Source: Georgenia thermotolerans (GTDB lineage Bacteria > Actinomycetota > Actinomycetes > Actinomycetales > Actinomycetaceae). From it: a stretch of DNA of 64,000 bases. Under the pieces are notes generated by a model. The model did no database searches, was not told the DNA's origin, and saw only the letters and a program-made list of their open reading frames with translations. Within the stretch, counting starts at the first letter, position 1, and each line of letters starts with the position of its first letter. Both the position numbers and the translations under genes were made by a program. The stretch lies in contig NZ_VUKF01000012.1 of the NCBI RefSeq assembly GCF_009193185.1, forward strand, positions 41,550 through 105,549, in the 5' to 3' direction. Shown here piece by piece: positions 50,708-58,477 of the stretch.

Positions 50708-52221
50708 GCGCGACGCAGCACGCCCCGGGCGCGGGCGCGCCGCCCGCCGGCGCGGCCCTGGACCGCGCCACCCTCGACCTGCCCTACACCTACCGGGACG
50801 ACCACTTCGTCGACGGCGCCTGGGCGCCCTCGACCGGCACCGCCCGGATCACGGTCGTCGACCCGGCCACCGAGGAGGAGTGGGGCGCCGTCCCCGACGC
50901 CACCGGGGAGGACGTCGAGCGTGCCGTCGCCGCGGCCCGCCGCGCCCTGCCCGGCTGGGCCGCCACCGCGCCGTCGGAGCGGGCGGCCTACCTGCGGCGC
51001 ATCGCCGACGAGGTCGAGCGCCGGGCGCAGCCGCTGGCCTGGACCAACACCCGGGAGAACGGCTCGCCGCTGGCGGAGACGTCCGGCGCGGCGGCCAACG
51101 CCGCCGGCATCCTGCGTTACTTCGCCACCCTCGCCGAGCACCTGGAGACCCCCGACGTGCGCCCGTTCCCCAACGGGGCCGGGGAGACGGTGGTCGGGTG
51201 GGACCCGGTCGGGGTGTGCGCGCTCATCGCGCCGTGGAACTTCCCCATCAACCTCGTGGTCATCAAGCTCGCGCCCGCGCTGCTCGCCGGGTGCACGGTG
51301 GTCATCAAGCCCGCCTCGCCCACGCCCTTGTCGATCCGGCTGGTGCTCGACGCCGTCGCCGCCGCCGGGGTGCCGGCCGGGGTGGTCAACCTCGTGACCG
51401 GCGGGGGCGCCGTCGGCGACGCCCTCGTGCGCCACCCGCACGTGGCCAAGGTGGCCTTCACCGGCTCCACCCCGGTCGGGCGGCGCATCGCCGCCGCCTG
51501 CGGGGAGCTGCTGCGCCCGGTCACCCTCGAGCTCGGCGGGAAGTCGGCCGGCATCGTGCTGCCCGACGTCGACCTCGAGGAGATGTCGCGGGCGCTGCTC
51601 CGCTCCTGCCTGCGCAACACCGGCCAGACGTGCTACATCTCCACCCGGCTGCTCGTGCCCGCCGCCCGGTACGACGAGGTCGTCGAGGCGGTCACCGCCA
51701 CCGTGGCCGCCGCGCCGCTGGGCGACCCGCTCGACGAGCGCACCGTCTTCGGGCCCGTCGCCACCCGCGCCCAGTACGACACGGTGCTCGAGTACCTCGC
51801 CGCCGGCCACGCCGAGGGCGCCCGCGCCACCACCGGCGGGGCCGCCGCCGCCGTCGAGCGCGGCTACTACGTCCAGCCCACCGTCTTCGCCGACGTCACC
51901 CCCGGCATGCGCATCGCCCGCGAGGAGATCTTCGGCCCCGTGCTCGCCGTGCTGCGTTACGACAGCGAGGAGGAGGCCGTCGCCCTCGCCAACGACACCA
52001 CCTTCGGCCTCGGCGGCATCGTCTTCTCCGCCGACGCCGAGCACGCCTACCGGGTGGCCCGCCGGGTCCGCACCGGCTCCATCGGGCTGAACTTCTTCGC
52101 CTCCAACCACAGCGCCCCCTTCGGCGGGCGCGGCGACTCCGGCCTCGGCGTCGAGTACGGCCTGGAGGGGCTGCACGCCTACCTCTCCCCGCAGTCCGTC
52201 CACCGGCGGGTGGCCCGATGA
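50704..52221 (+). CDS. creG: Aldehyde dehydrogenase, CreG-like
   Basis: A 505-residue NAD(P)-dependent aldehyde dehydrogenase. P-W-N-F-P-I-N is about residue 180, the catalytic Glu is in V-T-L-E-L-G-G-K-S (about 280) and the catalytic Cys in N-T-G-Q-T-C-Y-I-S-T (about 312), with E-E-I-F-G-P-V-L about 415. It should turn the 4-hydroxybenzaldehyde-level compound into the acid. It overlaps both flanking HD genes by four bases (ATGA), so the three are translationally coupled. Confidence 0.88.
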   Translation: MSATQHAPGAGAPPAGAALDRATLDLPYTYRDDHFVDGAWAPSTGTARITVVDPATEEEWGAVPDATGEDVERAVAAARRALPGWAATAPSERAAYLRRIADEVERRAQPLAWTNTRENGSPLAETSGAAANAAGILRYFATLAEHLETPDVRPFPNGAGETVVGWDPVGVCALIAPWNFPINLVVIKLAPALLAGCTVVIKPASPTPLSIRLVLDAVAAAGVPAGVVNLVTGGGAVGDALVRHPHVAKVAFTGSTPVGRRIAAACGELLRPVTLELGGKSAGIVLPDVDLEEMSRALLRSCLRNTGQTCYISTRLLVPAARYDEVVEAVTATVAAAPLGDPLDERTVFGPVATRAQYDTVLEYLAAGHAEGARATTGGAAAAVERGYYVQPTVFADVTPGMRIAREEIFGPVLAVLRYDSEEEAVALANDTTFGLGGIVFSADAEHAYRVARRVRTGSIGLNFFASNHSAPFGGRGDSGLGVEYGLEGLHAYLSPQSVHRRVAR

Positions 52222-52913
52222 GCGCGTCGCAGAGCGAGGCGGCGGCGCGCGCCTCCCAGCTGGGCCGCGACGTCAGCCACCTCGTCCCGCCGCGGTCCGC
52301 GGTGCCGGGCCTGGTCGAGCTGACCGGGCGGGACCGGGCGGTGTGGGAGCGCGCCGCCGGCTACCTGCACGTGCGCGACAACGACGTGCACACCCTGTAC
52401 TCCTATGGCCTGGCGACGGCGCTGCTCGCCCGGACGCCGCAGGCCCGCGCCGAGGTGGTGCTGCCGGCGATCCTGCTGCACGACACCGGCTGGTCCACCG
52501 TGCCCGAGGACGACGTGCTCGAGGCGATCGCCCCCCAGGCGCGCCGGCCCGAGCTGGTGCGCGCCCACGAGATCGCCGGCGCGCGCATCGCCCGGGAGAT
52601 CCTCACCGACCTCGGCCACGACGCCGACGACGTCGAGGAGATCGCCGCGATCATCGACGGCCACGACAGCCGCCGCGAGGCGATCTCGGTCAACGACGCC
52701 TGCGTCAAGGACGCCGACAAGCTCTGGCGCATCACCCCGCACGGGCTGGCCACCGTGCAGCGCTGGTTCGGCCTCGACGCCGAGGAGGCGCTGCGGCTGG
52801 TCGGCGCCCGCACCCACGAGCACCTGCACACCGAGGCGGGCCGGGCGATGGCGGCGGCCCTGGGCGCGGTGGCCGCGACGGACCTGAGCCCGGAACGGCT
52901 CGCGCTGGGCTGA
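52218..52913 (+). CDS. HD-domain phosphohydrolase, second copy (CreD-like)
   Basis: A 231-residue HD protein with the same core as the gene at 50042: N-D-V-H-T-L-Y-S-Y, A-I-L-L-H-D-T-G-W-S, H-E-I-A-G-A, D-G-H-D-S-R and D-A-D-K-L-W-R. The flanks differ, and the 50042 copy has an F-T-G-D-W-R insert that is replaced here by a different linker. The pair could split the work, for example alcohol- versus acid-level phosphates. The ATG overlaps the aldehyde dehydrogenase stop. Confidence 0.85.
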   Translation: MSASQSEAAARASQLGRDVSHLVPPRSAVPGLVELTGRDRAVWERAAGYLHVRDNDVHTLYSYGLATALLARTPQARAEVVLPAILLHDTGWSTVPEDDVLEAIAPQARRPELVRAHEIAGARIAREILTDLGHDADDVEEIAAIIDGHDSRREAISVNDACVKDADKLWRITPHGLATVQRWFGLDAEEALRLVGARTHEHLHTEAGRAMAAALGAVAATDLSPERLALG

Positions 52914-53036
52914 GCCGGGGCGGCGGCGATACGGCGGAGCACGACCGACGCCGGCTGCGATACACCTGAGTTCCCGACCGCGGCTGCCCGACCCGGCGGC
53001 CCGGGCGGCTCGCGCATCGATGGAGAGGAACGAGGA

Positions 53037-54317
53037 ATGAGCGAACGGATCGTCCGGACCCAGGTGGGGATCGTCGGCGCGGGGCCGGCGGGGCTGTGGC
53101 TGGCGCACCTGCTGGCGGTGGCGGGGATCGACTCGGTGGTGCTGGAGAAGCGGCCGCGGGCGGAGATCGCCGCGACCCACCGGGCCGGGATCCTCGAGCA
53201 GGGCACGGTCGACCTCATGACCGCGCTGGGCCTGGACGCCCGCATGCGCGCGGAGGGGTACGCCCACCACGGCATCGAGCTGCGGGTGGCCGGGCAGGCG
53301 AGGCGCATCGACTTCGCCGACCTGGTCGGCCGGGCGGTGCAGCTCTACCCCCAGCAGGAGGTCTTTTCCGACCTGGCCGACGGCGCCGCCGCGAAGGGCC
53401 TGGACGTGCGCTTCGAGGTCGCCGACGTCGCCCTGCACGACCTGACCGGCGAGTCCCCGTCGATCACCTTCACCGACGCCGACGGCACCCCCACCCGGGT
53501 GGTGTGCGACTTCGTCGCCGGCTGCGACGGCTCGCGCGGGATCTCCAAGCGGGCCATCCCCGAGGTGCTGCGCACCGACCACTTCCGCGAGTACCCCTTC
53601 GGCTGGTTCGGCATCCTGGTCGAGGCCGAGCCGTCCGCCCCGGAGCTGATCTACGCCAACTCCGACCACGGCTTCGCGCTGATCTCCCAGCGCACCGCGA
53701 CCACCCAGCGCATGTACTTCCAGTGCGACCCCACCGACAGCCCGGACAACTGGGACGACGAGCGGATCTGGGACCAGCTCGACGCGTGCACCGCCGCGCC
53801 CGGCTTCACCCTGAGGCGCGGGCCGATCTTCGACAAGACCGTCATCCCCATGCGCTCCTACGTGTGCGAGCCGCTGCAGTACGGCCGGCTCTTCCTCGCC
53901 GGCGACGCCGGGCACACCGTCCCCCCGACCGGGGCCAAGGGCATGAACCTGGCCGCCGGGGACGTCTCCGTGCTGGCGCGGTCCCTGGAGCGGTACTACC
54001 GCGAGGGCGAGGCGGACCTGCTCGAGACCTACACCGCCACCGCCCTGTCGCGGGTGTGGAAGGCCCAGCACTTCTCCTGGTGGATGACCTCGATGCTGCA
54101 CACCCAGCCCGGCGCCTCCACCTTCGACCGGCGCCGCCAGCTCGGCGAGCTCGACCTGGTCACCACCTCCCGCGCCGGGTCGACCTACCTCGCCGAGGCC
54201 TACACCGGCTGGCCGCTGATCCCCACCCGCCCCGGCTTCCTCGACCCCGACACCGCCCTCGGCAACGTCCTCGCCTCCCAGCTCACCGGCCGGGAGACGA
54301 CGGCGTCGCGCCCGTGA
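53037..54317 (+). CDS. pobA: 4-hydroxybenzoate 3-monooxygenase (PobA)
   Basis: A 426-residue flavin hydroxylase. V-G-I-V-G-A-G-P-A-G-L is at residues 9-19, R-A-G-I-L-E-Q-G-T-V near 50, D-F-V-A-G-C-D-G-S-R-G-I near 160 and L-F-L-A-G-D-A-G-H-T-V-P-P-T-G-A-K-G near 285. The R-A-G-I-L-E-Q and P-T-G-A-K-G-M-N segments are diagnostic of PobA. It turns 4-hydroxybenzoate into protocatechuate with NAD(P)H and O2. The C-terminus is about 30 residues longer than the usual enzyme. It stands 123 bp after the cluster and a hairpin follows. Confidence 0.93.
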   Translation: MSERIVRTQVGIVGAGPAGLWLAHLLAVAGIDSVVLEKRPRAEIAATHRAGILEQGTVDLMTALGLDARMRAEGYAHHGIELRVAGQARRIDFADLVGRAVQLYPQQEVFSDLADGAAAKGLDVRFEVADVALHDLTGESPSITFTDADGTPTRVVCDFVAGCDGSRGISKRAIPEVLRTDHFREYPFGWFGILVEAEPSAPELIYANSDHGFALISQRTATTQRMYFQCDPTDSPDNWDDERIWDQLDACTAAPGFTLRRGPIFDKTVIPMRSYVCEPLQYGRLFLAGDAGHTVPPTGAKGMNLAAGDVSVLARSLERYYREGEADLLETYTATALSRVWKAQHFSWWMTSMLHTQPGASTFDRRRQLGELDLVTTSRAGSTYLAEAYTGWPLIPTRPGFLDPDTALGNVLASQLTGRETTASRP

Positions 54318-54325
54318 CCCCCGCC

Positions 54326-54362
54326 GGCCGGCACCCCACCCGCCCGGGCGTGGGTGCCGGCC
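54326..54362 (+). terminator. Hairpin terminator after pobA
   Basis: GGCCGGCACCC (54326-54336) pairs perfectly with GGGTGCCGGCC (54352-54362). It starts nine bases after the pobA stop and lies before the convergent TetR gene. Confidence 0.7.
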
Positions 54363-54382
54363 CGGGACGGCGCGGGTGAGCC

Positions 54383-54922
54383 TCAGTCACCCAGCACGCG
54401 GCGCAGCGTCGCGGCGACGGCGGCGCGGTCCAGCGGCTCGTCGCGCCGCACGGTCAGCGCGTGGAGCATCAGGCCGTCGGCGTAGTCGGCGGCGGCCCGG
54501 GCGCGCGACCGCGCCTCGGGCACGGCGAGGGCAGCCAGGACCTGCTCGAGGCCGCCGAGGAGCCGGCGGTGCCCGGCCACGGCGGCCTCGGGCTGGTCGA
54601 GGGACATGGCCAGGCGCGCGGCGGTCAGCGTCGCGTGCTCGCCGGTGAGCAGGCCGACGAGGTCGGCGAGCTGGTCGGCGAGCTCCTCGACGCTGCCCGG
54701 CGCCGCGCCGGCGGCGAGCGACGCCCACAGCGCCAGGTCGAGCTGCTCGATCCGGCCGGCCACCGCCGCGACCAGGGCCGCCCGGTTGCGGAAGTAGTTG
54801 GAGGTGGTGCCCGGCGGGACGGCCGCGGCCGCGTCGACGGCCCGGTGGGTCAGCCCCTTGAGGCCGGCGGACGCCACCACGGTGAGGGCCGCCTCGGCGA
54901 TCTGGGTGCGGCGGTCGGACAT
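54383..54922 (-). CDS. TetR-family regulator
   Basis: A 179-residue TetR protein. The HTH is at residues 5-50 (I-A-E-A-A-L-T-V-V-A-S-A-G-L-K-G-L-T-H-R-A-V, then G-T-T-S-N-Y-F-R-N-R-A-A-L), and the rest is an all-helical ligand domain. It is divergent from a flavin monooxygenase gene with a palindrome between them. A TAGGGT box ends six bases before the ATG, suggesting a leaderless message. Confidence 0.9.
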   Translation of the reverse strand: MSDRRTQIAEAALTVVASAGLKGLTHRAVDAAAAVPPGTTSNYFRNRAALVAAVAGRIEQLDLALWASLAAGAAPGSVEELADQLADLVGLLTGEHATLTAARLAMSLDQPEAAVAGHRRLLGGLEQVLAALAVPEARSRARAAADYADGLMLHALTVRRDEPLDRAAVAATLRRVLGD

Positions 54923-54928
54923 GGCGCG

Positions 54929-54970
54929 ACCCTAGCGGCTCTTCCCTGACCACTACAAAAGTAGTAGCGT
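54929..54970. promoter_or_regulatory. Divergent leaderless promoters with ACTAC-AAAA-GTAGT operator
   Basis: The minus-strand TAGGGT (54934-54929) is six bases before the tetR ATG, and plus-strand TAGCGT (54965-54970) is six bases before the monooxygenase ATG. TTCCCT (54942-54947) is a possible plus-strand -35 at 17-bp spacing, as at lysE. The inverted repeat ACTAC-AAAA-GTAGT (54952-54965) fills the spacer and would block the plus-strand promoter. Confidence 0.6.
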
Positions 54971-54976
54971 CGGGTC

Positions 54977-56002
54977 ATGGAGACGATCGCCATCGTCGGT
55001 GGCGGCATCGCCGGGCTCGCCCTGGCCGCCCGGCTCGACCCGCGCCGCTTCGACGTCACGGTCCACGAGCAGCGCGCCGAGCTGCCCGCCGTCGGGACGG
55101 TGCTGGGCATGTGGCCGGCCGCCCAGCGCGCCCTGGGCGCCCTGGGGCTGCTCGAGGCGGTGCGGGCGGTGAGCCCGCCGATCGCCGCCCTGCCCGTCAG
55201 GGACACCCGCGGCCGCGTCTGGGTCACGCCCCGGGTGCCCGGCCTGGTCGGCGTCTCCCGGGTGGACCTCCTGCGCCTGCTCGACGGCGCCGTCCCGCCC
55301 TCGGTGCGCCGCGTCGTGGGGCGGGTGGACGCCAAGCCGCGCGCCGGCGCCGACCTGGTCGTGGGGGCCGACGGCGTGCACAGCGCCGTGCGCCGCGCGG
55401 TGTGGGGCGGGCGCACCACGGCCGTCCTCACGCCGTACCTCGCGGTGCGCGGCGTCGTCGCCGAGCCGGGGTGGCGCGAGCGCGGGGGCGAGTACTGGGG
55501 CCGGGGGGACCTGTTCGGCATCTCCCCGTCGGCGGCCGGGACCAACTGGTACGCCTCGTTCCGGTCCGACCTCGGGCCCGTCACCGTCGACGTCGAGACC
55601 GCGCTCGCCACCGTCCGCGCGCGCTACGCCGACCGTGCGCCCGGCGTGCGGGACGTCCTCGCGGCCGCCGCCCCGGAGACCTCGCTGGCCCAGCGGATCT
55701 GGACGACGCCGCCCCTGCGCCGCTACGCCCGCGACGGCGTGGCCCTCGTCGGGGACGCGGCGCACGCGATGACGCCCAACCTCGGCCGCGGCGCCTGCGA
55801 GGCGCTGGTCGACGCGGTGACCCTGGCCGACCTGGTCAACACCCGCCCGATGCCGGCCGCGCTGGCGGCCTACGACCGGGCCCGGCTCCTGCGCACCCAG
55901 GCGCTGCGGGTGGCGTCGGGGGCGCTCATGCGCCTCGCCCTGGCGGAGCGGGGGCAGCCCGGCCGCGACCGGGTGCTCGCCCTCGCCGGACGGTGGGCCT
56001 GA
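54977..56002 (+). CDS. FAD-dependent monooxygenase (PHBH-fold)
   Basis: A 341-residue flavin monooxygenase. I-V-G-G-G-I-A-G-L-A is at residues 6-15, V-V-G-A-D-G-V-H-S-A-V-R near 129, and V-A-L-V-G-D-A-A-H-A-M-T-P-N near 254-267. It is short for the group and seems to lack a large insertion in the substrate domain. Substrate is unknown; divergent TetR suggests response to a toxic or drug-like compound, though an aromatic acid is also possible. Confidence 0.85.
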   Translation: METIAIVGGGIAGLALAARLDPRRFDVTVHEQRAELPAVGTVLGMWPAAQRALGALGLLEAVRAVSPPIAALPVRDTRGRVWVTPRVPGLVGVSRVDLLRLLDGAVPPSVRRVVGRVDAKPRAGADLVVGADGVHSAVRRAVWGGRTTAVLTPYLAVRGVVAEPGWRERGGEYWGRGDLFGISPSAAGTNWYASFRSDLGPVTVDVETALATVRARYADRAPGVRDVLAAAAPETSLAQRIWTTPPLRRYARDGVALVGDAAHAMTPNLGRGACEALVDAVTLADLVNTRPMPAALAAYDRARLLRTQALRVASGALMRLALAERGQPGRDRVLALAGRWA

Positions 56003-56004
56003 GC

Positions 56005-56067
56005 GTCACCGCGCGGCGCACCGCCGTCCCGGGACGGCGGGGCCCGTCACCGCGCGGCGTACCGCCG
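56005..56067. repeat. 22-bp direct repeat flanking a 20-bp perfect palindrome
   Basis: GTCACCGCGCGGCGCACCGCCG (56005-56026) recurs with one change at 56046-56067. The palindrome CCGCCGTCCCGGGACGGCGG is at 56021-56040 and could end both convergent genes. The second repeat copy covers the stop codon of the response regulator. Confidence 0.6.
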
Positions 56068-56709
56068 CTCCGGCCGGCCCACCTCGCCGTAGCGCAGCCG
56101 CACCTCCGCGCGGCCGCTGTCCGCGAGGTGCTCGAGATAGCGCCGGGCGCTGACCCGGGAGATCCCGGCCAGCTCGGCGGCCTCCGCCGCCGAGAGGTCC
56201 CCGCCGGAGCTCGTCAGCACCTCGGCGACGAGCTGGAGGGTCTCGGCGCTCAGGCCCTTGGGCGGCTGCGTCGCCGTCCGCGGCGTGGCGAACAGCCGGT
56301 CGACCTCCACCTGCGCCGCCGTCGCGCCGGGGGACAGCGCCCGGTGCGTCTGCCGGTAGTGCTCCAGGCGCTGGCGCAGGTCCGCGAACGTGAACGGCTT
56401 GATGAGGTACTGCACCGCCCCGCCGCGCACGGCCCGCTTGACCGTGTCGGCCTCCCGGGCGGCGGTGACGATCATGACGTCCATGTCCGGGACGGCCTCG
56501 TGCAGGCCGGTGAGGATGTCCAGGCCGGACGCCCCCGGCAGGTACACGTCGAGCAGCACCAGGTTGGGCTGCAGCCGCTTGGCGGCGGCGAGGGCGCCCG
56601 CCGAGTCGTGCACGACGCCGACCACCTGGAACCCCTCGCAGCGGCTGACGAACCCCTCGTGGATCTTGGCCACCATGTAGTCGTCGTCGACGACGAGGAC
56701 GTCGATCAT
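56047..56709 (-). CDS. Response regulator, CitB/DctR type
   Basis: A 220-residue response regulator. The receiver holds D-V-L-V-V-D-D-D-Y near residue 3-11, the phospho-accepting Asp in L-V-L-L-D-V-Y-L-P, and Lys in Y-L-I-K-P-F-T. The output part has an A-A-E-L-A-G-I-S-R-V-S-A-R-R-Y-L-E-H-L helix-turn-helix, as in CitB/DcuR/DctR regulators of di- and tricarboxylate use. It overlaps the kinase gene by four bases. Its target is very likely the divergent tctCBA operon. Confidence 0.9.
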   Translation of the reverse strand: MIDVLVVDDDYMVAKIHEGFVSRCEGFQVVGVVHDSAGALAAAKRLQPNLVLLDVYLPGASGLDILTGLHEAVPDMDVMIVTAAREADTVKRAVRGGAVQYLIKPFTFADLRQRLEHYRQTHRALSPGATAAQVEVDRLFATPRTATQPPKGLSAETLQLVAEVLTSSGGDLSAAEAAELAGISRVSARRYLEHLADSGRAEVRLRYGEVGRPERRYAAR

Positions 56710-58337
56710 GCCGCCACCTCCGCCGCGGTCTTCCGGAGCCGGGCGGTGAACACGGCGCCGCCGTCGTTGTGGACCGTGACGTCCCCGCCGCGGCGGCGGC
56801 ACACCAGCCGCACCAGCGCCAGGCCGTAGCCGCGCCCGGCGGGCTCGTCGGAGTCCTTGGTCGAGAAGCCGCTGCGGAACAGCCGCTCGGCGTCGGCCAC
56901 GTCCACCCCGGCCCCGCAGTCGCTCACCCGCACCGTCACCGCCTCCGCGTCCTCGCTCAGCGCGATCTCGATGCGCGGCTCCGGGGTGCCGGCGACGGCG
57001 TCGAGCGCGTTGTCGACGAGGTTGCCCACCACGGTGATGAGGTCGCGCGAGAGCGGCTCGTCCACCCGGCTCACCTGCGACTCGACCGCCAGCACCAGGC
57101 GCGAGCCGCGCTCGGCGGCCAGGGAGTCCTTCGCGATGAGCAGCGCGGCGAGCGGCGGGTCGGCCACCCGCTCGGTGACCTGGGCGTAGACGTTCTCCCG
57201 GTGATGGCTCACCCCCTCGACGAACCGCACCGCCTCGTCGTACTGCTCCAGCTGCAGCAACCCGGAGATGGTGTGCAGCTGGTTGGAGAACTCGTGCGTC
57301 TGGGCCCGCAGCGTGCCGGTGGTGCGCCGGGAGGTGTCCAGCGCCCGCTCCATCGCCTGCAGCTCGGTCTGGTCGCGCATCGTCGTCACCGACCCGATCA
57401 CCGCCCCGTGCGAGCGCACCGGCATGCGGTTGAGCACGAGGAGCCGGGTGCCGACGGCGACGAGCCGGTCCGGCGTCGCGGCGGCGGTGAGCACCTCGCG
57501 CAGCTCGGCGTCCTGCGTCAGCTCCTCCAGCGGGCGGCCGACGGCGTCGGGCGGCAGGGCGAGCAGCAGCCGGGCCGAGTCGTTGAGCAGCGTGACCCGT
57601 CCGGCGGTGTCCAGGGCGAGCACCCCCTCCTTGATCCCGTGCAGCAGCGCCTCGCGGTGCTCGACGAGCCCGGCGATCTCGGTGGGCTCGAGGCCCAGCG
57701 TCTGCCGCTTGATGCGGCGGGAGAGCATCGTCGAGCCGAGCACCCCGATCGTCGTCGCCAGCCCGCCGTAGGCGAGCAGGTCCGGGCCGGCCACGGCCAG
57801 CCGGTCCGCGACGGACGGCAGCTCCCGGCCCACCCGGGCGGTGCCGACGTGGCGCCCGCTCTCGTCGAGCACCGGCACCTCGGCGGCCACCGCGTTGGCC
57901 GCCACTGCGCCCGTCCACGAGCCGATCCCGGCCCGCGGGCCGTCGTGCCGCAGCGTCGCCCCGACCTGGTCGGGCACCGAGGAGGCCAGCACCGTCCGGT
58001 CCGGACGCAGCAGGGCCACGGTGGTCGATCCGGACACCGATCGGACCGTCTCGCCCACGGCCGCCAGCGGCGAGCTGCCGCCGGGCAGGGCCGTGGGCAG
58101 CAGCGCCCGGACGGTGGGGTTGCCGGCGAGGTTCTCGGCCGCGGAGAGGGCCCGCCGGGTCTCCGCCCGCTCGAGCTGGCGCCCGGTCTGCGCGAAGGAC
58201 AGCCCGCCGACCGTGGCCACGACCAGCAGCACGATGAGCAGCTGGAGGACGAGGAACTGCCCCGCGAGGGTCATCCGGCTCGGGCGCACCTCGACCTCCT
58301 CATCGGCGTTGACGCGGTCGCTCGGCCGCGGGGCCAT
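56706..58337 (-). CDS. Sensor histidine kinase, CitA/DctS type
   Basis: A 543-residue membrane kinase. A first helix (about residues 22-45) and a second (about 185-205) flank a periplasmic PDC-type sensor with V-S-G-S-T-T-V-A-L-L-R-P-D. A PAS domain follows (about 225-330), then the phospho-site in T-H-E-F-S-N-Q-L-H-T-I-S-G-L and N-L-V-D-N-A-L-D-A-V plus G-R-G-Y-G-L-A-L for ATP. This is the CitA/DcuS/DctS layout for sensing carboxylates outside the cell. ATG 58337 is chosen as the first ATG before the polar leader. Confidence 0.9.
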   Translation of the reverse strand: MAPRPSDRVNADEEVEVRPSRMTLAGQFLVLQLLIVLLVVATVGGLSFAQTGRQLERAETRRALSAAENLAGNPTVRALLPTALPGGSSPLAAVGETVRSVSGSTTVALLRPDRTVLASSVPDQVGATLRHDGPRAGIGSWTGAVAANAVAAEVPVLDESGRHVGTARVGRELPSVADRLAVAGPDLLAYGGLATTIGVLGSTMLSRRIKRQTLGLEPTEIAGLVEHREALLHGIKEGVLALDTAGRVTLLNDSARLLLALPPDAVGRPLEELTQDAELREVLTAAATPDRLVAVGTRLLVLNRMPVRSHGAVIGSVTTMRDQTELQAMERALDTSRRTTGTLRAQTHEFSNQLHTISGLLQLEQYDEAVRFVEGVSHHRENVYAQVTERVADPPLAALLIAKDSLAAERGSRLVLAVESQVSRVDEPLSRDLITVVGNLVDNALDAVAGTPEPRIEIALSEDAEAVTVRVSDCGAGVDVADAERLFRSGFSTKDSDEPAGRGYGLALVRLVCRRRGGDVTVHNDGGAVFTARLRKTAAEVAA

Positions 58338-58372
58338 GGTGCCACCACCACCGGCCCGGTCTCGCCGTCCGT

Positions 58373-58386
58373 TTTGTGACCACAAA
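58373..58386. promoter_or_regulatory. Perfect dyad TTTGTG-AC-CACAAA between kinase and tctC
   Basis: A 6-2-6 perfect inverted repeat in the divergent region. It is the best visible candidate site for the response regulator controlling tctCBA. Confidence 0.55.
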
Positions 58387-58421
58387 GAACTCAACGATCA
58401 CTGCGACCGCAATGCTGACCC

Positions 58422-58453
58422 GGGCTCCGCCGTCGACCACGATGGCGGAGCCC
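58422..58453 (+). promoter_or_regulatory. Leader hairpin upstream of tctC
   Basis: GGGCTCCGCC (58422-58431) and GGCGGAGCCC (58444-58453) form a perfect 10-bp stem with a 12-base loop, ending 24 bases before the tctC ATG. It may protect or attenuate the message, or shield the ribosome site. Confidence 0.5.
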
Positions 58454-58477
58454 TGCCCCCTCAGAGACGAGGCTCGT

